This document shows positions 25,451 to 33,909 of a stretch of 64,000 bases of DNA, piece by piece (the stretch's first letter is position 1; every line of letters starts with the position of its first letter). The position numbers were made by a program, and so were the translations under genes. Source of the stretch: Burkholderiaceae bacterium. GTDB taxonomy: Bacteria; Pseudomonadota; Gammaproteobacteria; Burkholderiales; Burkholderiaceae_C. The notes below the pieces were generated by a model. That model worked only from the letters and a program-made list of their open reading frames with translations, was not told the DNA's origin and did no database searches. The DNA lies in NCBI GenBank assembly GCA_024235995.1, contig JACKLI010000001.1, forward strand, positions 2,728,001 through 2,792,000, written 5' to 3'.

Positions 25451-25495
25451 GAGGTTCGCCGCGCAGGCAGCGCCAGGCCAGCGCCGCCCACGCCG

Positions 25496-26740
25496 TCAGA
25501 TGCGCTGGAACACCAGGCTTCCGTTGGTGCCGCCGAAGCCGAAGTTGTTTTTCAGCGCCACGTCGATCTTCAGGTCGCGCGCCGTGTTGGCGCAGTAGTC
25601 CAGGTCGCACTCGGGGTCCTGGCTGAAGATGTTGATGGTGGGCGGGCTCTTCTGGTGGTGAATGGCCAGCACGGTGAACACGCTCTCGATGCCGCCGGCG
25701 CCGCCCAGCAGGTGGCCGGTCATCGACTTGGTGGAGTTGACCACCACACGGCGCGCCGCGTCGCCCAGCGCCGCCTTGATGGCGTTGGTCTCGTTGACGT
25801 CGCCCAGCGGGGTGCTGGTGCCGTGGGCGTTGAGGTAGTTCACCTGGTCGGCGTTGACGCCGGCGTCGCGCAGGGCATTGACCATGGAGCGGCGCGGCCC
25901 GTCCACGTCGGGCGCGGTCATGTGGTAGGCGTCGCCGCTCATGCCGAAGCCGATCAGCTCGGCGTAGATGCGCGCGCCGCGGGCCCTGGCGTGCTCGTAT
26001 TCCTCGAGCACCACCACGCCCGCGCCCTCGCCCAGCACGAAGCCGTCGCGGTCCTTGTCCCAGGGGCGCGAGGCCGTCTTGGGGTCGTCGTTGCGGGTGG
26101 ACAGCGCGCGCGCCGCGGCAAAGCCGCCCACGCCCAGCGGCGAGACGGTGGATTCGGCCCCGCCGGCCACCATGGCGTCGGCATCGCCGTACTGGATCAT
26201 GCGCGCCGACAGGCCGATGGCGTGCAGGCCCGTGGTGCAGGCCGTCACGGTGGCGATGTTGGGGCCCTTGAAGCCGAAGCGGATCGACGCGTGGCCCGAG
26301 ATCATGTTGATGATCGAGGCCGGCACGAAGAAGGGCGAGATGCGGCGCGGACCGCGGGCCGCGTATTCGCCCGCCGTCGCCTCGATCAAGGGCAAGCCGC
26401 CGATGCCCGAGCCGATGTTGCAGCCGATGCGCTCGGCCTGCTCGGGCCTGAGGGCATCGCCCGTGGGCAGGCCCGAATCGGCCACCGCCTGCGCCGCGGC
26501 GGCCAGGCCCAGGTGGATGAAGCGGTCCATGTGGCGGGCTTCTTTTTCAGGGATGTAGTCCCCGACCTTGAAGTCCTTGACCTCGCCCGCGAAGCGGCAG
26601 GCAAACGCCGCAGCGTCGAACTGCGTGATCGCGTCGATGCCCGAACGCCCGGCCAGCAGGCTGGCCCAGGATTCGGCCACCGTGTTGCCCACGGGGCTGA
26701 CGCAACCCAATCCGGTGACGACGACTCGGCGCCGGCTCAT
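25496..26740 (-). CDS. fabF: 3-oxoacyl-[acyl-carrier-protein] synthase II
   Basis: Condensing enzyme elongating acyl-ACP with malonyl-ACP. The nucleophile is Cys168 in TVTACTTGLHAIG; the catalytic histidines are in NAHGTSTPLGD and SMTGHLLGGAGG. 414 residues, as usual. It follows acpP by 6 bases in the fabHDG-acpP-fabF cluster. Confidence 0.97.
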   Translation of the reverse strand: MSRRRVVVTGLGCVSPVGNTVAESWASLLAGRSGIDAITQFDAAAFACRFAGEVKDFKVGDYIPEKEARHMDRFIHLGLAAAAQAVADSGLPTGDALRPEQAERIGCNIGSGIGGLPLIEATAGEYAARGPRRISPFFVPASIINMISGHASIRFGFKGPNIATVTACTTGLHAIGLSARMIQYGDADAMVAGGAESTVSPLGVGGFAAARALSTRNDDPKTASRPWDKDRDGFVLGEGAGVVVLEEYEHARARGARIYAELIGFGMSGDAYHMTAPDVDGPRRSMVNALRDAGVNADQVNYLNAHGTSTPLGDVNETNAIKAALGDAARRVVVNSTKSMTGHLLGGAGGIESVFTVLAIHHQKSPPTINIFSQDPECDLDYCANTARDLKIDVALKNNFGFGGTNGSLVFQRI

Positions 26741-26746
26741 GGGCGA

Positions 26747-26983
26747 TCAGGCTTTCTTGCTGTTGGCGTAATCGATCGCGGCCTGCACCGTGGTGATCTT
26801 CTCGGCGTCCTCGTCGGGAATCTCGATGCCGAATTCGTCCTCCAGCGCCATCACCAATTCGACGGTGTCGAGCGAGTCGGCGCCCAAGTCGGCCACGAAG
26901 GCCTTCTCGTTGGTCACCTGGGACTCTTCCACGCCGAGCTGCTCGGCGATGATTTTCTTGACACGTGCTTCGATATCGCTCAT
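26747..26983 (-). CDS. acpP: Acyl carrier protein
   Basis: Carries acyl groups during fatty-acid synthesis. It is a 78-residue acidic protein with GADSLDTVEL; Ser37 takes the phosphopantetheine added by AcpS (gene at 13083). ATG at 26983 has GAGGGAAC upstream. Confidence 0.98.
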   Translation of the reverse strand: MSDIEARVKKIIAEQLGVEESQVTNEKAFVADLGADSLDTVELVMALEDEFGIEIPDEDAEKITTVQAAIDYANSKKA

Positions 26984-27085
26984 GGGTTCCCTCTGAGGGT
27001 TGTAAAAGATGCGGATTTTACCCGGGCTTGCGCCCGAAACGGCCGGTTGTACCGGATGAAGAAAAGGGCTGGCCTGGGTTGATGC

Positions 27086-27838
27086 TCACGCCATGAACAT
27101 GCCGCCGTTGACGTGCAGCTCCTGCCCCGTCACGTAGCCGGCGTCGGGGCTGGCCAGGTAGGCCACGGCGTGCGCGATGTCGGCCGGCTGGCCCAGGCGG
27201 CCCAGCGGGATCGTCGTCGTCAGCGCCGTCTTCTGCTCGTCGGACAGCGCCGCCGTCATGTCGGTGGCGATGAAGCCCGGCGCCACGCAGTTGACGGTGA
27301 TGCCGCGGCTGCCCAGCTCGCGCGCCAGCGCCCGCGTCATGCCCGCCACGCCGGCCTTGGCCGCCGCGTAGTTGGCCTGCCCCGGGTTGCCCGATGCGCC
27401 GACCACGCTGGTGATGTTGACGATGCGGCCGTAGCGCTGCTTCATCATCGGGCGCATGACGGCGCGCGAGAGGCGGAACACCGCCTTCAGGTTGGTGTCG
27501 ATCACCGCGTCCCAGTCCTCGTCCTTCAGGCGCATGGCCAGCATGTCGCGCGTGATGCCGGCGTTGTTGACCAGCACGTGCAGCGCGCCGTGGTCCTTGA
27601 CGATGCCGTCGATCAGGGCCTCGGCGGCGCCCAGGTCGTTCACGTTCAGCGCCGCGCCGCGGCAGCCGGGGTAAGCGGCCAGCGCCGCGCCGATGCGCGC
27701 CGCGCCCTCGTCGGTGGTGGCGGTGCCGATCACCTTCAGGCCGCGCGCGGCCAATTCTTGCGCCACGGCGGCACCGATGCCGCGCGAGGCGCCGGTCACC
27801 AGGGCCACCTGGCCGGCCATGGGGGTCGTGTCTGCCAT
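27086..27838 (-). CDS. fabG: 3-oxoacyl-[acyl-carrier-protein] reductase
   Basis: NADPH-dependent reductase of the fatty-acid cycle. TGASRGIGAAVAQELA binds the nucleotide, NNAGITRD is the conserved NNAG strand, and YAAAKAGVAGM holds the catalytic Tyr and Lys. 250 residues. Between fabD and acpP. Confidence 0.96.
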   Translation of the reverse strand: MADTTPMAGQVALVTGASRGIGAAVAQELAARGLKVIGTATTDEGAARIGAALAAYPGCRGAALNVNDLGAAEALIDGIVKDHGALHVLVNNAGITRDMLAMRLKDEDWDAVIDTNLKAVFRLSRAVMRPMMKQRYGRIVNITSVVGASGNPGQANYAAAKAGVAGMTRALARELGSRGITVNCVAPGFIATDMTAALSDEQKTALTTTIPLGRLGQPADIAHAVAYLASPDAGYVTGQELHVNGGMFMA

Positions 27839-27853
27839 GTCGATGGTTCTCCT

Positions 27854-28804
27854 TCAGGCCAGAAGCGTCTTGACTTCGGCCAGCGTCGCCGGATCGTACA
27901 GGCTGGCGCCCACCAGTTCGGCGTCGATGCGCTTGGTCATGCCGGCCAGCACCTTGCCGGGGCCGCATTCGACGACGTGGGTGATGCCGCGCGCCTTGAT
28001 GGCCTGCACGCACTCGACCCAGCGCACGGGGGCGGCGGCCTGGCGCACCAGCGCGTCGCGGATGCGGGCCGGGTCATTTTCCACCGCCACGTCCACGTTG
28101 TTGATGACCGGCATGCTCGGCGCGGCCAGCTCGATCTTTTCCAGCGCGGCCTTCAGCTGCTCGGCCGCCGGCTTCATCAGGCTGGAGTGGAACGGCGCCG
28201 ACACCGGCAGCGGCAGCGCGCGCTTGGCGCCCAGGCCCTTGAGCACTTCGCAGGCCTTGTCCACGGCGGCCTTGCTGCCAGCGATCACGGTCTGCACCGG
28301 GTCGTTGAAGTTGACGGCCTCCACCACTTCGGCACTGTTTTGCCCCATGGCCTGCGTCACATCCGCGCAACCAGCTATCACTTTAGAAGCATCGAGACCC
28401 AGGATGGCGGCCATGGCCCCCGTGCCCACCGGCACCGCCTGCTGCATGGCGGCGGCGCGCAGGCGCACCAGGGGCACTGCCTGCGCCAGGCTCAGCACCT
28501 CGGCGGCGACCAGGGCCGAATACTCGCCCAGCGAATGCCCGGCCACGGCCGCCGGCAGCGCCCCGCCCTCGGCGCGCCAGGCGCGCCAGCAGGCCACGCC
28601 GGCCACCAGCATCACCGGCTGGGTGTTGGTGGTGAGCGCCAGCGCCTCCTTGGGGCCGGCGGCGATCAGCGCGCCCACGTCCTCGCCCAGCGCGCTGGAA
28701 GCCTCAGCCAGCGTCTGGCGCACGGCGGGGTGGTCGCCCCAGGCGTCCAGCATGCCCACGGACTGCGAGCCCTGGCCGGGGAAGACAAAAGCAAAGGAAG
28801 TCAT
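27854..28804 (-). CDS. fabD: Malonyl-CoA:ACP transacylase
   Basis: Moves malonyl groups from CoA to ACP. FVFPGQGSQSVGM opens the protein, the nucleophile Ser is in GHSLGEYSALVAAE, and PFHSSLMKPA holds the catalytic His. 316 residues from ATG 28804. Residues about 137-155 (DASKVIAGCADVTQAMG) come from a dispersed repeat without breaking the frame. Confidence 0.96.
   Translation of the reverse strand: MTSFAFVFPGQGSQSVGMLDAWGDHPAVRQTLAEASSALGEDVGALIAAGPKEALALTTNTQPVMLVAGVACWRAWRAEGGALPAAVAGHSLGEYSALVAAEVLSLAQAVPLVRLRAAAMQQAVPVGTGAMAAILGLDASKVIAGCADVTQAMGQNSAEVVEAVNFNDPVQTVIAGSKAAVDKACEVLKGLGAKRALPLPVSAPFHSSLMKPAAEQLKAALEKIELAAPSMPVINNVDVAVENDPARIRDALVRQAAAPVRWVECVQAIKARGITHVVECGPGKVLAGMTKRIDAELVGASLYDPATLAEVKTLLA
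28341..28395 (-). repeat. Short dispersed repeat inside fabD
   Basis: Minus strand GATGCTTCTAAAGTGATAGC then TGGTTGCGC, with a GCAGGCC end. It shares the GATAGCTG core and layout with the other copies and is read in frame. Confidence 0.45.
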
Positions 28805-28821
28805 GGCTTCGGATACCAAAT

Positions 28822-28876
28822 ATGAATCAAACAGGGCTTCAGCCCGCATCGATCAAGCGCAGTCAGCTACATTTTA
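28822..28876 (-). repeat. Short dispersed repeat between fabD and fabH
   Basis: Plus strand AATCAAACAGGGCTTCAGCC ... ATCAAGCGCAGTCAGCTAC. It shares the GGGCTTCAGCC arm and the AGCTA core. It fills the fabH-fabD gap and includes the fabH stop codon. Confidence 0.45.
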
Positions 28877-29847
28877 AGGAGTACTGCACCCCAGGTGAAG
28901 CCGCCGCCTACGCCCTCCAGCAGCACCGTCTGGCCCGGCTTGACCTGGCCGGCGCGCACGCCGTGGTCCAGCGCCAGCGGGATCGAGGCGGCCGAGGTGT
29001 TGCCGTGCTCGTGCACCGTCACCACCACCTTCTCGGGCGGCAGGTGCAATTTCTTGGCCGTGCCCAGCATGATGCGGATGTTGGCCTGGTGCGGAATCAG
29101 CCAGTCGATGTCGCTCGCCTGCACGCCGGCCTTGTCCAGCACCGCGCGCGCGGCCTTGTCCAGCACGCCCACGGCCAGCTTGAACACCGCCTGCCCGTCC
29201 ATCTTGAGCAGCGGATCGCCCAGCACCTGCCCGCCCGACACATGGCCGGGCACGCACAGGATGCCCACGTGCTTGCCGTCGGCGTGCAGGTCGGTGGCCA
29301 GGATGCCGGGCGCGTCGCTGGCCTCCAGCACCACGGCGCCGGCGCCGTCGCCGAACAGCACGCAGGTGCCGCGGTCGTTGAAGTCGAGCAGGCGCGAGAA
29401 CACCTCGGCGCCGATCACCAGCGCGCGCGTGGCGGTGCCGTTGGCGATCATCGCGTCGGCCACCGTCAGCGCGTAGATGAAGCCGCTGCACACCGCCTGC
29501 ACGTCGAACACCGGGCAGCCGGCGATGCCCAACTTGTGCTGCACGATGGCGGCGGTGGACGGAAACACCATGTCCGGCGTGGACGTGGCGACGATGATGA
29601 GGTCGATGTCCGACGCCTGGCGGCCCGCCGCCTGCAGCGCGGCCTGCGCGGCCGGCACGGCCAAGTCGCTGGCGCCCTCGCCGGGCGCGGCAAAGTGGCG
29701 GGCGTGGATGCCGGTGCGCTCGACGATCCATTCGTCGGAGGTCTCGACGCCACGCTGGGCCAGCTCGGCCACCAGATCGTCGTTGGTCACGCGGCGCGCG
29801 GGCAGGTGGCTGCCGGTGCCCGTGATGCGGGAAAAGCGTCGCGTCAT
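28867..29847 (-). CDS. fabH: 3-oxoacyl-[acyl-carrier-protein] synthase III
   Basis: Starts fatty-acid synthesis by condensing acetyl-CoA with malonyl-ACP. The catalytic triad is visible: Cys in QAVCSGFIYAL, His in WLIPHQANIRIM and Asn in EHGNTSAASIPLA. 326 residues. It follows plsX in the usual order. Confidence 0.97.
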   Translation of the reverse strand: MTRRFSRITGTGSHLPARRVTNDDLVAELAQRGVETSDEWIVERTGIHARHFAAPGEGASDLAVPAAQAALQAAGRQASDIDLIIVATSTPDMVFPSTAAIVQHKLGIAGCPVFDVQAVCSGFIYALTVADAMIANGTATRALVIGAEVFSRLLDFNDRGTCVLFGDGAGAVVLEASDAPGILATDLHADGKHVGILCVPGHVSGGQVLGDPLLKMDGQAVFKLAVGVLDKAARAVLDKAGVQASDIDWLIPHQANIRIMLGTAKKLHLPPEKVVVTVHEHGNTSAASIPLALDHGVRAGQVKPGQTVLLEGVGGGFTWGAVLLKM

Positions 29848-29868
29848 CGGTCTTGCTTGAAATCTTGA

Positions 29869-30900
29869 TCAGGCCCCGGCGCCAGCGGCCCGGGGTTGCA
29901 GCAGGGGCAGCGCATGGGCGATGCGGCCCTGCACGCGCTCCAGCAACTGGTTGCGCGCTGCATCATACGCGCGGGCCATGGCCTGCTCGAAGGCCAGCGC
30001 GTCGGCCGAGCCGTGGCTCTTGAACACCAGCCCGCGCAGGCCCAGCAGGGCCGCGCCGTTGTAGCGGCGGTGGTCCATGCGGCGCTTGAGCGCGCGCAGC
30101 ACCGGGTAGGCCACCAGGGCGGAGGCCTTGGTCAGGAGGTTGCGCGAGAACTCCTCCTTCATGAAGCCGCCAATCATCGAGGCCAGGCCCTCGATGGTCT
30201 TGAGCGCCACGTTGCCGACAAAGCCATCGCACACCACGATGTCGGCCGTGCCCTTGAAGATGTCGTTGCCCTCGACGTTGCCGACGAAATTCAGGTCGCC
30301 CGTGGTGGCGGCGGCGCGCAGCAGCTCGCCGGCGCGCTTGATCTCCTCGCTGCCCTTGATGGCCTCCTCGCCGATGTTGAGCAGGCCCACCGTGGGCTGC
30401 GGATCGTTGTTGAGCACCGACACCAGGGCCGAGCCCATGACGGCGAACTGCAGCAGGTGCTCGGCCGTGCAGTCCACGTTGGCGCCCAGGTCCAGCACGG
30501 TGGTGGCGCCGCCCTTGGCGTTGGGAATCTGGGTGGCGATGGCGGGCCGGTCGATGCCGTCCAGCGTCTTGAGCAGGTAGCGCGCGATGGCCATCAGCGC
30601 GCCGGTGTTGCCGGCCGACACCGCCGCCTGCGCCACGCCGTCCTTGACCTGCTGGATCGCCACGCGGGTGGACGAGTCCTTCTTCTTGCGCAGCGCCACC
30701 TCGATGGCGTCGTCCATGCCCACCACCTCGCTGGCGGCGACCACGCTGGCGCGCTCGTGGCGAAAGGCGCCCAGGGCCTCGGGCTGGCCGACCAGCAGCA
30801 CGCGGGCGTCGGCATGGCGATCGAGAAACTGGCGGCAGGCTGGCAGGGTGACCTGGGGCCCATGGTCACCGCCCATGCAATCGACAGCCAGAACGATCAT
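29869..30900 (-). CDS. plsX: Phosphate acyltransferase PlsX
   Basis: Makes acyl-phosphate from acyl-ACP for phospholipid synthesis. The start MIVLAVDCMGGDHGPQVTLP is the PlsX signature, and ALMAIARYLLKTL and DGFVGNVALKTIEG are also typical. 343 residues from ATG 30900. Between rpmF and fabH. Confidence 0.96.
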   Translation of the reverse strand: MIVLAVDCMGGDHGPQVTLPACRQFLDRHADARVLLVGQPEALGAFRHERASVVAASEVVGMDDAIEVALRKKKDSSTRVAIQQVKDGVAQAAVSAGNTGALMAIARYLLKTLDGIDRPAIATQIPNAKGGATTVLDLGANVDCTAEHLLQFAVMGSALVSVLNNDPQPTVGLLNIGEEAIKGSEEIKRAGELLRAAATTGDLNFVGNVEGNDIFKGTADIVVCDGFVGNVALKTIEGLASMIGGFMKEEFSRNLLTKASALVAYPVLRALKRRMDHRRYNGAALLGLRGLVFKSHGSADALAFEQAMARAYDAARNQLLERVQGRIAHALPLLQPRAAGAGA

Positions 30901-31020
30901 GCAAGCTCCCGCGAATGCCTGCGCGGGCACCCGCTGATTCGGTCAGGAAATATGCGCCACCAACGACACAGGCCCGAGGCTACAGGTGTAGCACCGGGCC
31001 TGGAAAGTATAGAAGGCCAG

Positions 31021-31044
31021 GCCGCCGGCCCGCGAGCCGGCGGC
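31021..31044 (-). terminator. GC hairpin between rpmF and plsX
   Basis: GCCGCCGGC (31021-31029) and GCCGGCGGC (31036-31044) form a perfect 9-bp stem with a 6-base loop. There is no T run on the plsX side, so it may be an mRNA-stability or attenuation hairpin separating rpmF from plsX rather than a true terminator. Confidence 0.4.
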
Positions 31045-31056
31045 CCGATCAGCCGG

Positions 31057-31239
31057 TCAGGCTTCGGCCTTGGGCTTGATCACCTGGCGGCCACGGTAGT
31101 AGCCGTTGGGGCTGATGTGGTGGCGCAGGTGCGTCTCGCCCGTGGTGGGCTCCAGCGCGATGCCGGGCACGGCCAGCGCGTTGTGCGAACGGTGCATGCC
31201 GCGCTTGGACGGCGACTTCTTGTTTTGCTGAACAGCCAT
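31057..31239 (-). CDS. rpmF: 50S ribosomal protein L32
   Basis: A 60-residue basic protein beginning MAVQQNKKSPSKRGMHRSHN, the L32 signature, with HHISPNGYYRGRQV near the end. The zinc-cysteine set of some L32 proteins is absent. First gene of rpmF-plsX-fab. The yceD (DUF177) gene that often precedes it is absent here. Confidence 0.96.
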   Translation of the reverse strand: MAVQQNKKSPSKRGMHRSHNALAVPGIALEPTTGETHLRHHISPNGYYRGRQVIKPKAEA

Positions 31240-31373
31240 GATGGCTCCTTCTTCGTTGGCGGGATCCGCGCACGCAAGTCAGATGCCGACCCGCCGCCCG
31301 AAGACCCATGAATGGTTGAATGCATCGCGCGCCGCAGGCATTTCACCCGCACGCATTGCGCGAAAAGCCTTTG

Positions 31374-31402
31374 ATTATAGTGCGAAATTGAGAGCGCGCC
31401 AA
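31374..31402 (-). promoter_or_regulatory. Sigma-70-like promoter for rpmF-plsX-fab
   Basis: Minus strand TTGGCG (31402-31397), a 17-base spacer and a perfect TATAAT (31379-31374). It sits in AT-richer DNA about 135 bases before the rpmF start. Confidence 0.7.
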
Positions 31403-31408
31403 GCCATG

Positions 31409-33280
31409 TCAGCGCAGCAGCGCCTGCGTGGCAGCGTAGAGGCGGTCGGAGCCGAAACGCGGGTTGTTCGGATCGAAGGCGAACGGGTTGGCCGGCGCCT
31501 CGCCGGGCGCCACGGGGTGCAGGAAGAAGGACAGCGTGCGCGCGCCGTGGCGGCGGTGCTCCTCGAACACGGCGCCCAGCTCGGCGGCGCTCAGGCCCCG
31601 CAGGGGGTGGAACTCGGTCACGCTGTAGCCGGGCTGGCGCGAGCGCGCCAGCCAGTCGAAGAAGCTGGCGTCGTCGGTGGCCTCGCCGTACAGGTTGATG
31701 CCCAGCTGCACCTGGCCGAAGGGCAGCAGGGACTGGCCGGCGGCAAAGCGGCTGGCGTCCCAGCCGGCCTTCTCGGCCGGGTAGATCTGCTGCGTGCGCC
31801 GCGGCACGTCGGCCAGGCAGGTGGCCGCCAGCAGGCGGTCGAAATGCTCCAGGTAGCGCACCACCTGGCGGGCGCGAAAGTCGTCCCACAGCGGCACCAG
31901 CGGGTTGTAGAACAGCGCGCGCTCGTCGGCCGGCGCGTCGATCCAGAACGCCACGCGCGGGTCGGCCGGGCGCATCGGCGGCAGGTCCATGCGCATGGGC
32001 AGAGCCACGGGCGGGCGCTGCTCGCGCCCCATGACGTTGATGTGGCGCGTGCCCAGGTGCTGTAGGCCGCCGCCCGCGCCTTCCAGCGCCACGTCCAGCC
32101 GGTGGCGGCCCGGCGGCAGCTCGGCAAAGCGCAGGTCGTAACGCCAGCCCAGCCGAGACGTGCCCAGGTCGGGGCGCGCCTGCGCTACGTCCTGCCGTTC
32201 GAAACGTGCCGCCGCGCGGCCCACCCACTGGCCGTCCAGGTAGATACGCACCCAGGACGAGCGCCCCGGCGGCTGCGCGCCGTCGTGCACCCAGCCGCTC
32301 ACGGCCACGCGGCCGGCGGCGGCGTCGTCGATGTGCTGCCAGAAGTTGTCCAGCCGCTCGCGGCGGATGTCGCGCGAAGGCGGCTGCACCGCGTCGAAGC
32401 TGGCAAACGAGGAGCCCAGGTAGCGATTGAGCGCCGCCACCGTGCCGAAGCGCTGGCGCAGCGCGGCGGCAAAGCCGGCGCGCGAGGTGGGCGAATAGTC
32501 GGTGACGACGTAGGGCTGGTCGGTGCCCATGCCGGTCTCGAAGGCGGGATACAGCTGATGCGTCTCGCCCAGCAGGTTGATGCCCGCCAGGCGCTGGCGC
32601 GTGGCCGCGGGCAGGCGACACAGCGCGCCGCTGACCGCGCGCATGGCCTCGTCGCGCCGCCGGGTGATGCCGTTGTCCAGCCGCGCCACGCTCCAGGGGT
32701 ACATGGGCAGGCCCATGTAGCGGTCCACCGGCAGCGGGCCTTGCGGGGTTTGCGCCAGGTTGGCCGGGTCGCCGGCCAGCACCGGCTCGATCGGCGCGCC
32801 CTCCGAGAAGTGCGACGAAAAGAGGTACAGCACCACCGGCCGGTCGACGCCCTGCACCGTGCGCGCCACGCGCTGCACGGCTTCGTCGTCGATGCGCCAG
32901 CCGCCCGCCACGGCCGCGTCGGGGCGAAACAGGTTGAGCAGCGGCACCACCAGGGTGTAGCCCACCTGCAGGCGCCCGTCGGGGCTCTGGCGCGGCCCCA
33001 GCGCCGACAGGATGGACTCCACCTGCCCGGCGGCCGAGCCCTGGGCACCGGCGCAGGCGGCGTCGGGCAGCGGCGCGCCGGGGGTGGGCGCGGCCACGTC
33101 CAGGCAGGGATTGAGGCCGCCGATGGCGGGCGCCAGCAGCAGGGGCTGGCGCCCGCCCTGCCACAGCGCCACGGTCAGCGCGGCCAGCGCCAGCACGATG
33201 GCGCCGGCCAGCAGCACGCACAGCGCGCCGATCAGGCGCCCTCGGCCGGCCGGCGGCGCCGCGGGATCGAGCTCAGGCAT
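31409..33280 (-). CDS. Large membrane-anchored protein, possibly glycoside hydrolase-like
   Basis: A 623-residue protein with one N-terminal membrane helix (about residues 17-39) and a long, presumably periplasmic part. The middle contains YSPTSRAGFAAALRQRFG followed by TVAALNRYLGSSFASFD, a pattern I associate with TIM-barrel glycosidases of the GH42 type, and GINLLGETHQ with a candidate acid/base Glu. A later stretch (GWVHDGAQPPGRSSWVRIYL) looks like a beta-rich accessory domain. None of this is decisive, and no substrate can be named. Six bases after msrA, same strand. Confidence 0.6.
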   Translation of the reverse strand: MPELDPAAPPAGRGRLIGALCVLLAGAIVLALAALTVALWQGGRQPLLLAPAIGGLNPCLDVAAPTPGAPLPDAACAGAQGSAAGQVESILSALGPRQSPDGRLQVGYTLVVPLLNLFRPDAAVAGGWRIDDEAVQRVARTVQGVDRPVVLYLFSSHFSEGAPIEPVLAGDPANLAQTPQGPLPVDRYMGLPMYPWSVARLDNGITRRRDEAMRAVSGALCRLPAATRQRLAGINLLGETHQLYPAFETGMGTDQPYVVTDYSPTSRAGFAAALRQRFGTVAALNRYLGSSFASFDAVQPPSRDIRRERLDNFWQHIDDAAAGRVAVSGWVHDGAQPPGRSSWVRIYLDGQWVGRAAARFERQDVAQARPDLGTSRLGWRYDLRFAELPPGRHRLDVALEGAGGGLQHLGTRHINVMGREQRPPVALPMRMDLPPMRPADPRVAFWIDAPADERALFYNPLVPLWDDFRARQVVRYLEHFDRLLAATCLADVPRRTQQIYPAEKAGWDASRFAAGQSLLPFGQVQLGINLYGEATDDASFFDWLARSRQPGYSVTEFHPLRGLSAAELGAVFEEHRRHGARTLSFFLHPVAPGEAPANPFAFDPNNPRFGSDRLYAATQALLR

Positions 33281-33286
33281 GCGTGC

Positions 33287-33823
33287 TCAGCGCGCCCACT
33301 CGCGAAAGGTCTTGCGGAACTTGGCCACCTTGGGCGCCGCCACCGCCATGCAGTAGCCCTGCTCGGGGTTGCGCTCGAAGAAGTCCTGGTGGTAGTCCTC
33401 GGCCGGCCAATAGTGGGCCAGCGGCTGCACCTGGGTGACGATGGGGCGCGCGTACAGCTTCTCGCGCGCCATCTCCTCGATCATGCCCTCGGCCAGGGCC
33501 TGCTGCGCGGGCGTCGAAAAATAGATGCCGCTGCGGTACTGCGTGCCGCGGTCGTTGCCCTGCCCGTCCACCTGCGTCGGATCGTGCACCAGAAAGAAGA
33601 TTTCCAGCACCTGGCGCAGGCCGATCTGCGCCGAATCGAAGGTCAGCTTGATCACCTCGGCGCAGCCGGTGCGGCCGGTGCAGACCTCCTCGTAGGTCGG
33701 GCGCTCGGCCTGGCCGTTGCTGTAGCCGGACTCGATGTCCAGCACCCCGCGCACTTCCTTGAACACCGCCTCGGTGCACCAGAAGCAGCCGCCGGCCAGC
33801 ACGATGGTTTCGCTTGCACTCAT
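33287..33823 (-). CDS. msrA: Peptide methionine sulfoxide reductase MsrA
   Basis: Repairs methionine-S-sulfoxide in proteins. The catalytic GGCFWCTE motif (Cys13) is near the N-terminus, and RTGCAEVIKLTFD, DPTQVDGQGNDRGTQYRSGI and AEDYHQDF are family blocks. 178 residues. ATG at 33823 has GGAG 5-6 bases upstream; a TTG 12 bases earlier is less likely. Confidence 0.95.
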   Translation of the reverse strand: MSASETIVLAGGCFWCTEAVFKEVRGVLDIESGYSNGQAERPTYEEVCTGRTGCAEVIKLTFDSAQIGLRQVLEIFFLVHDPTQVDGQGNDRGTQYRSGIYFSTPAQQALAEGMIEEMAREKLYARPIVTQVQPLAHYWPAEDYHQDFFERNPEQGYCMAVAAPKVAKFRKTFREWAR

Positions 33824-33909
33824 CTCCAACTCCAATCGATCGGGTCACCGCCGATCATGCCACCGGGCGGCTTCCTCGGCAGCGCCGGACTGCGCGGACA
33901 ATCGGCGGC

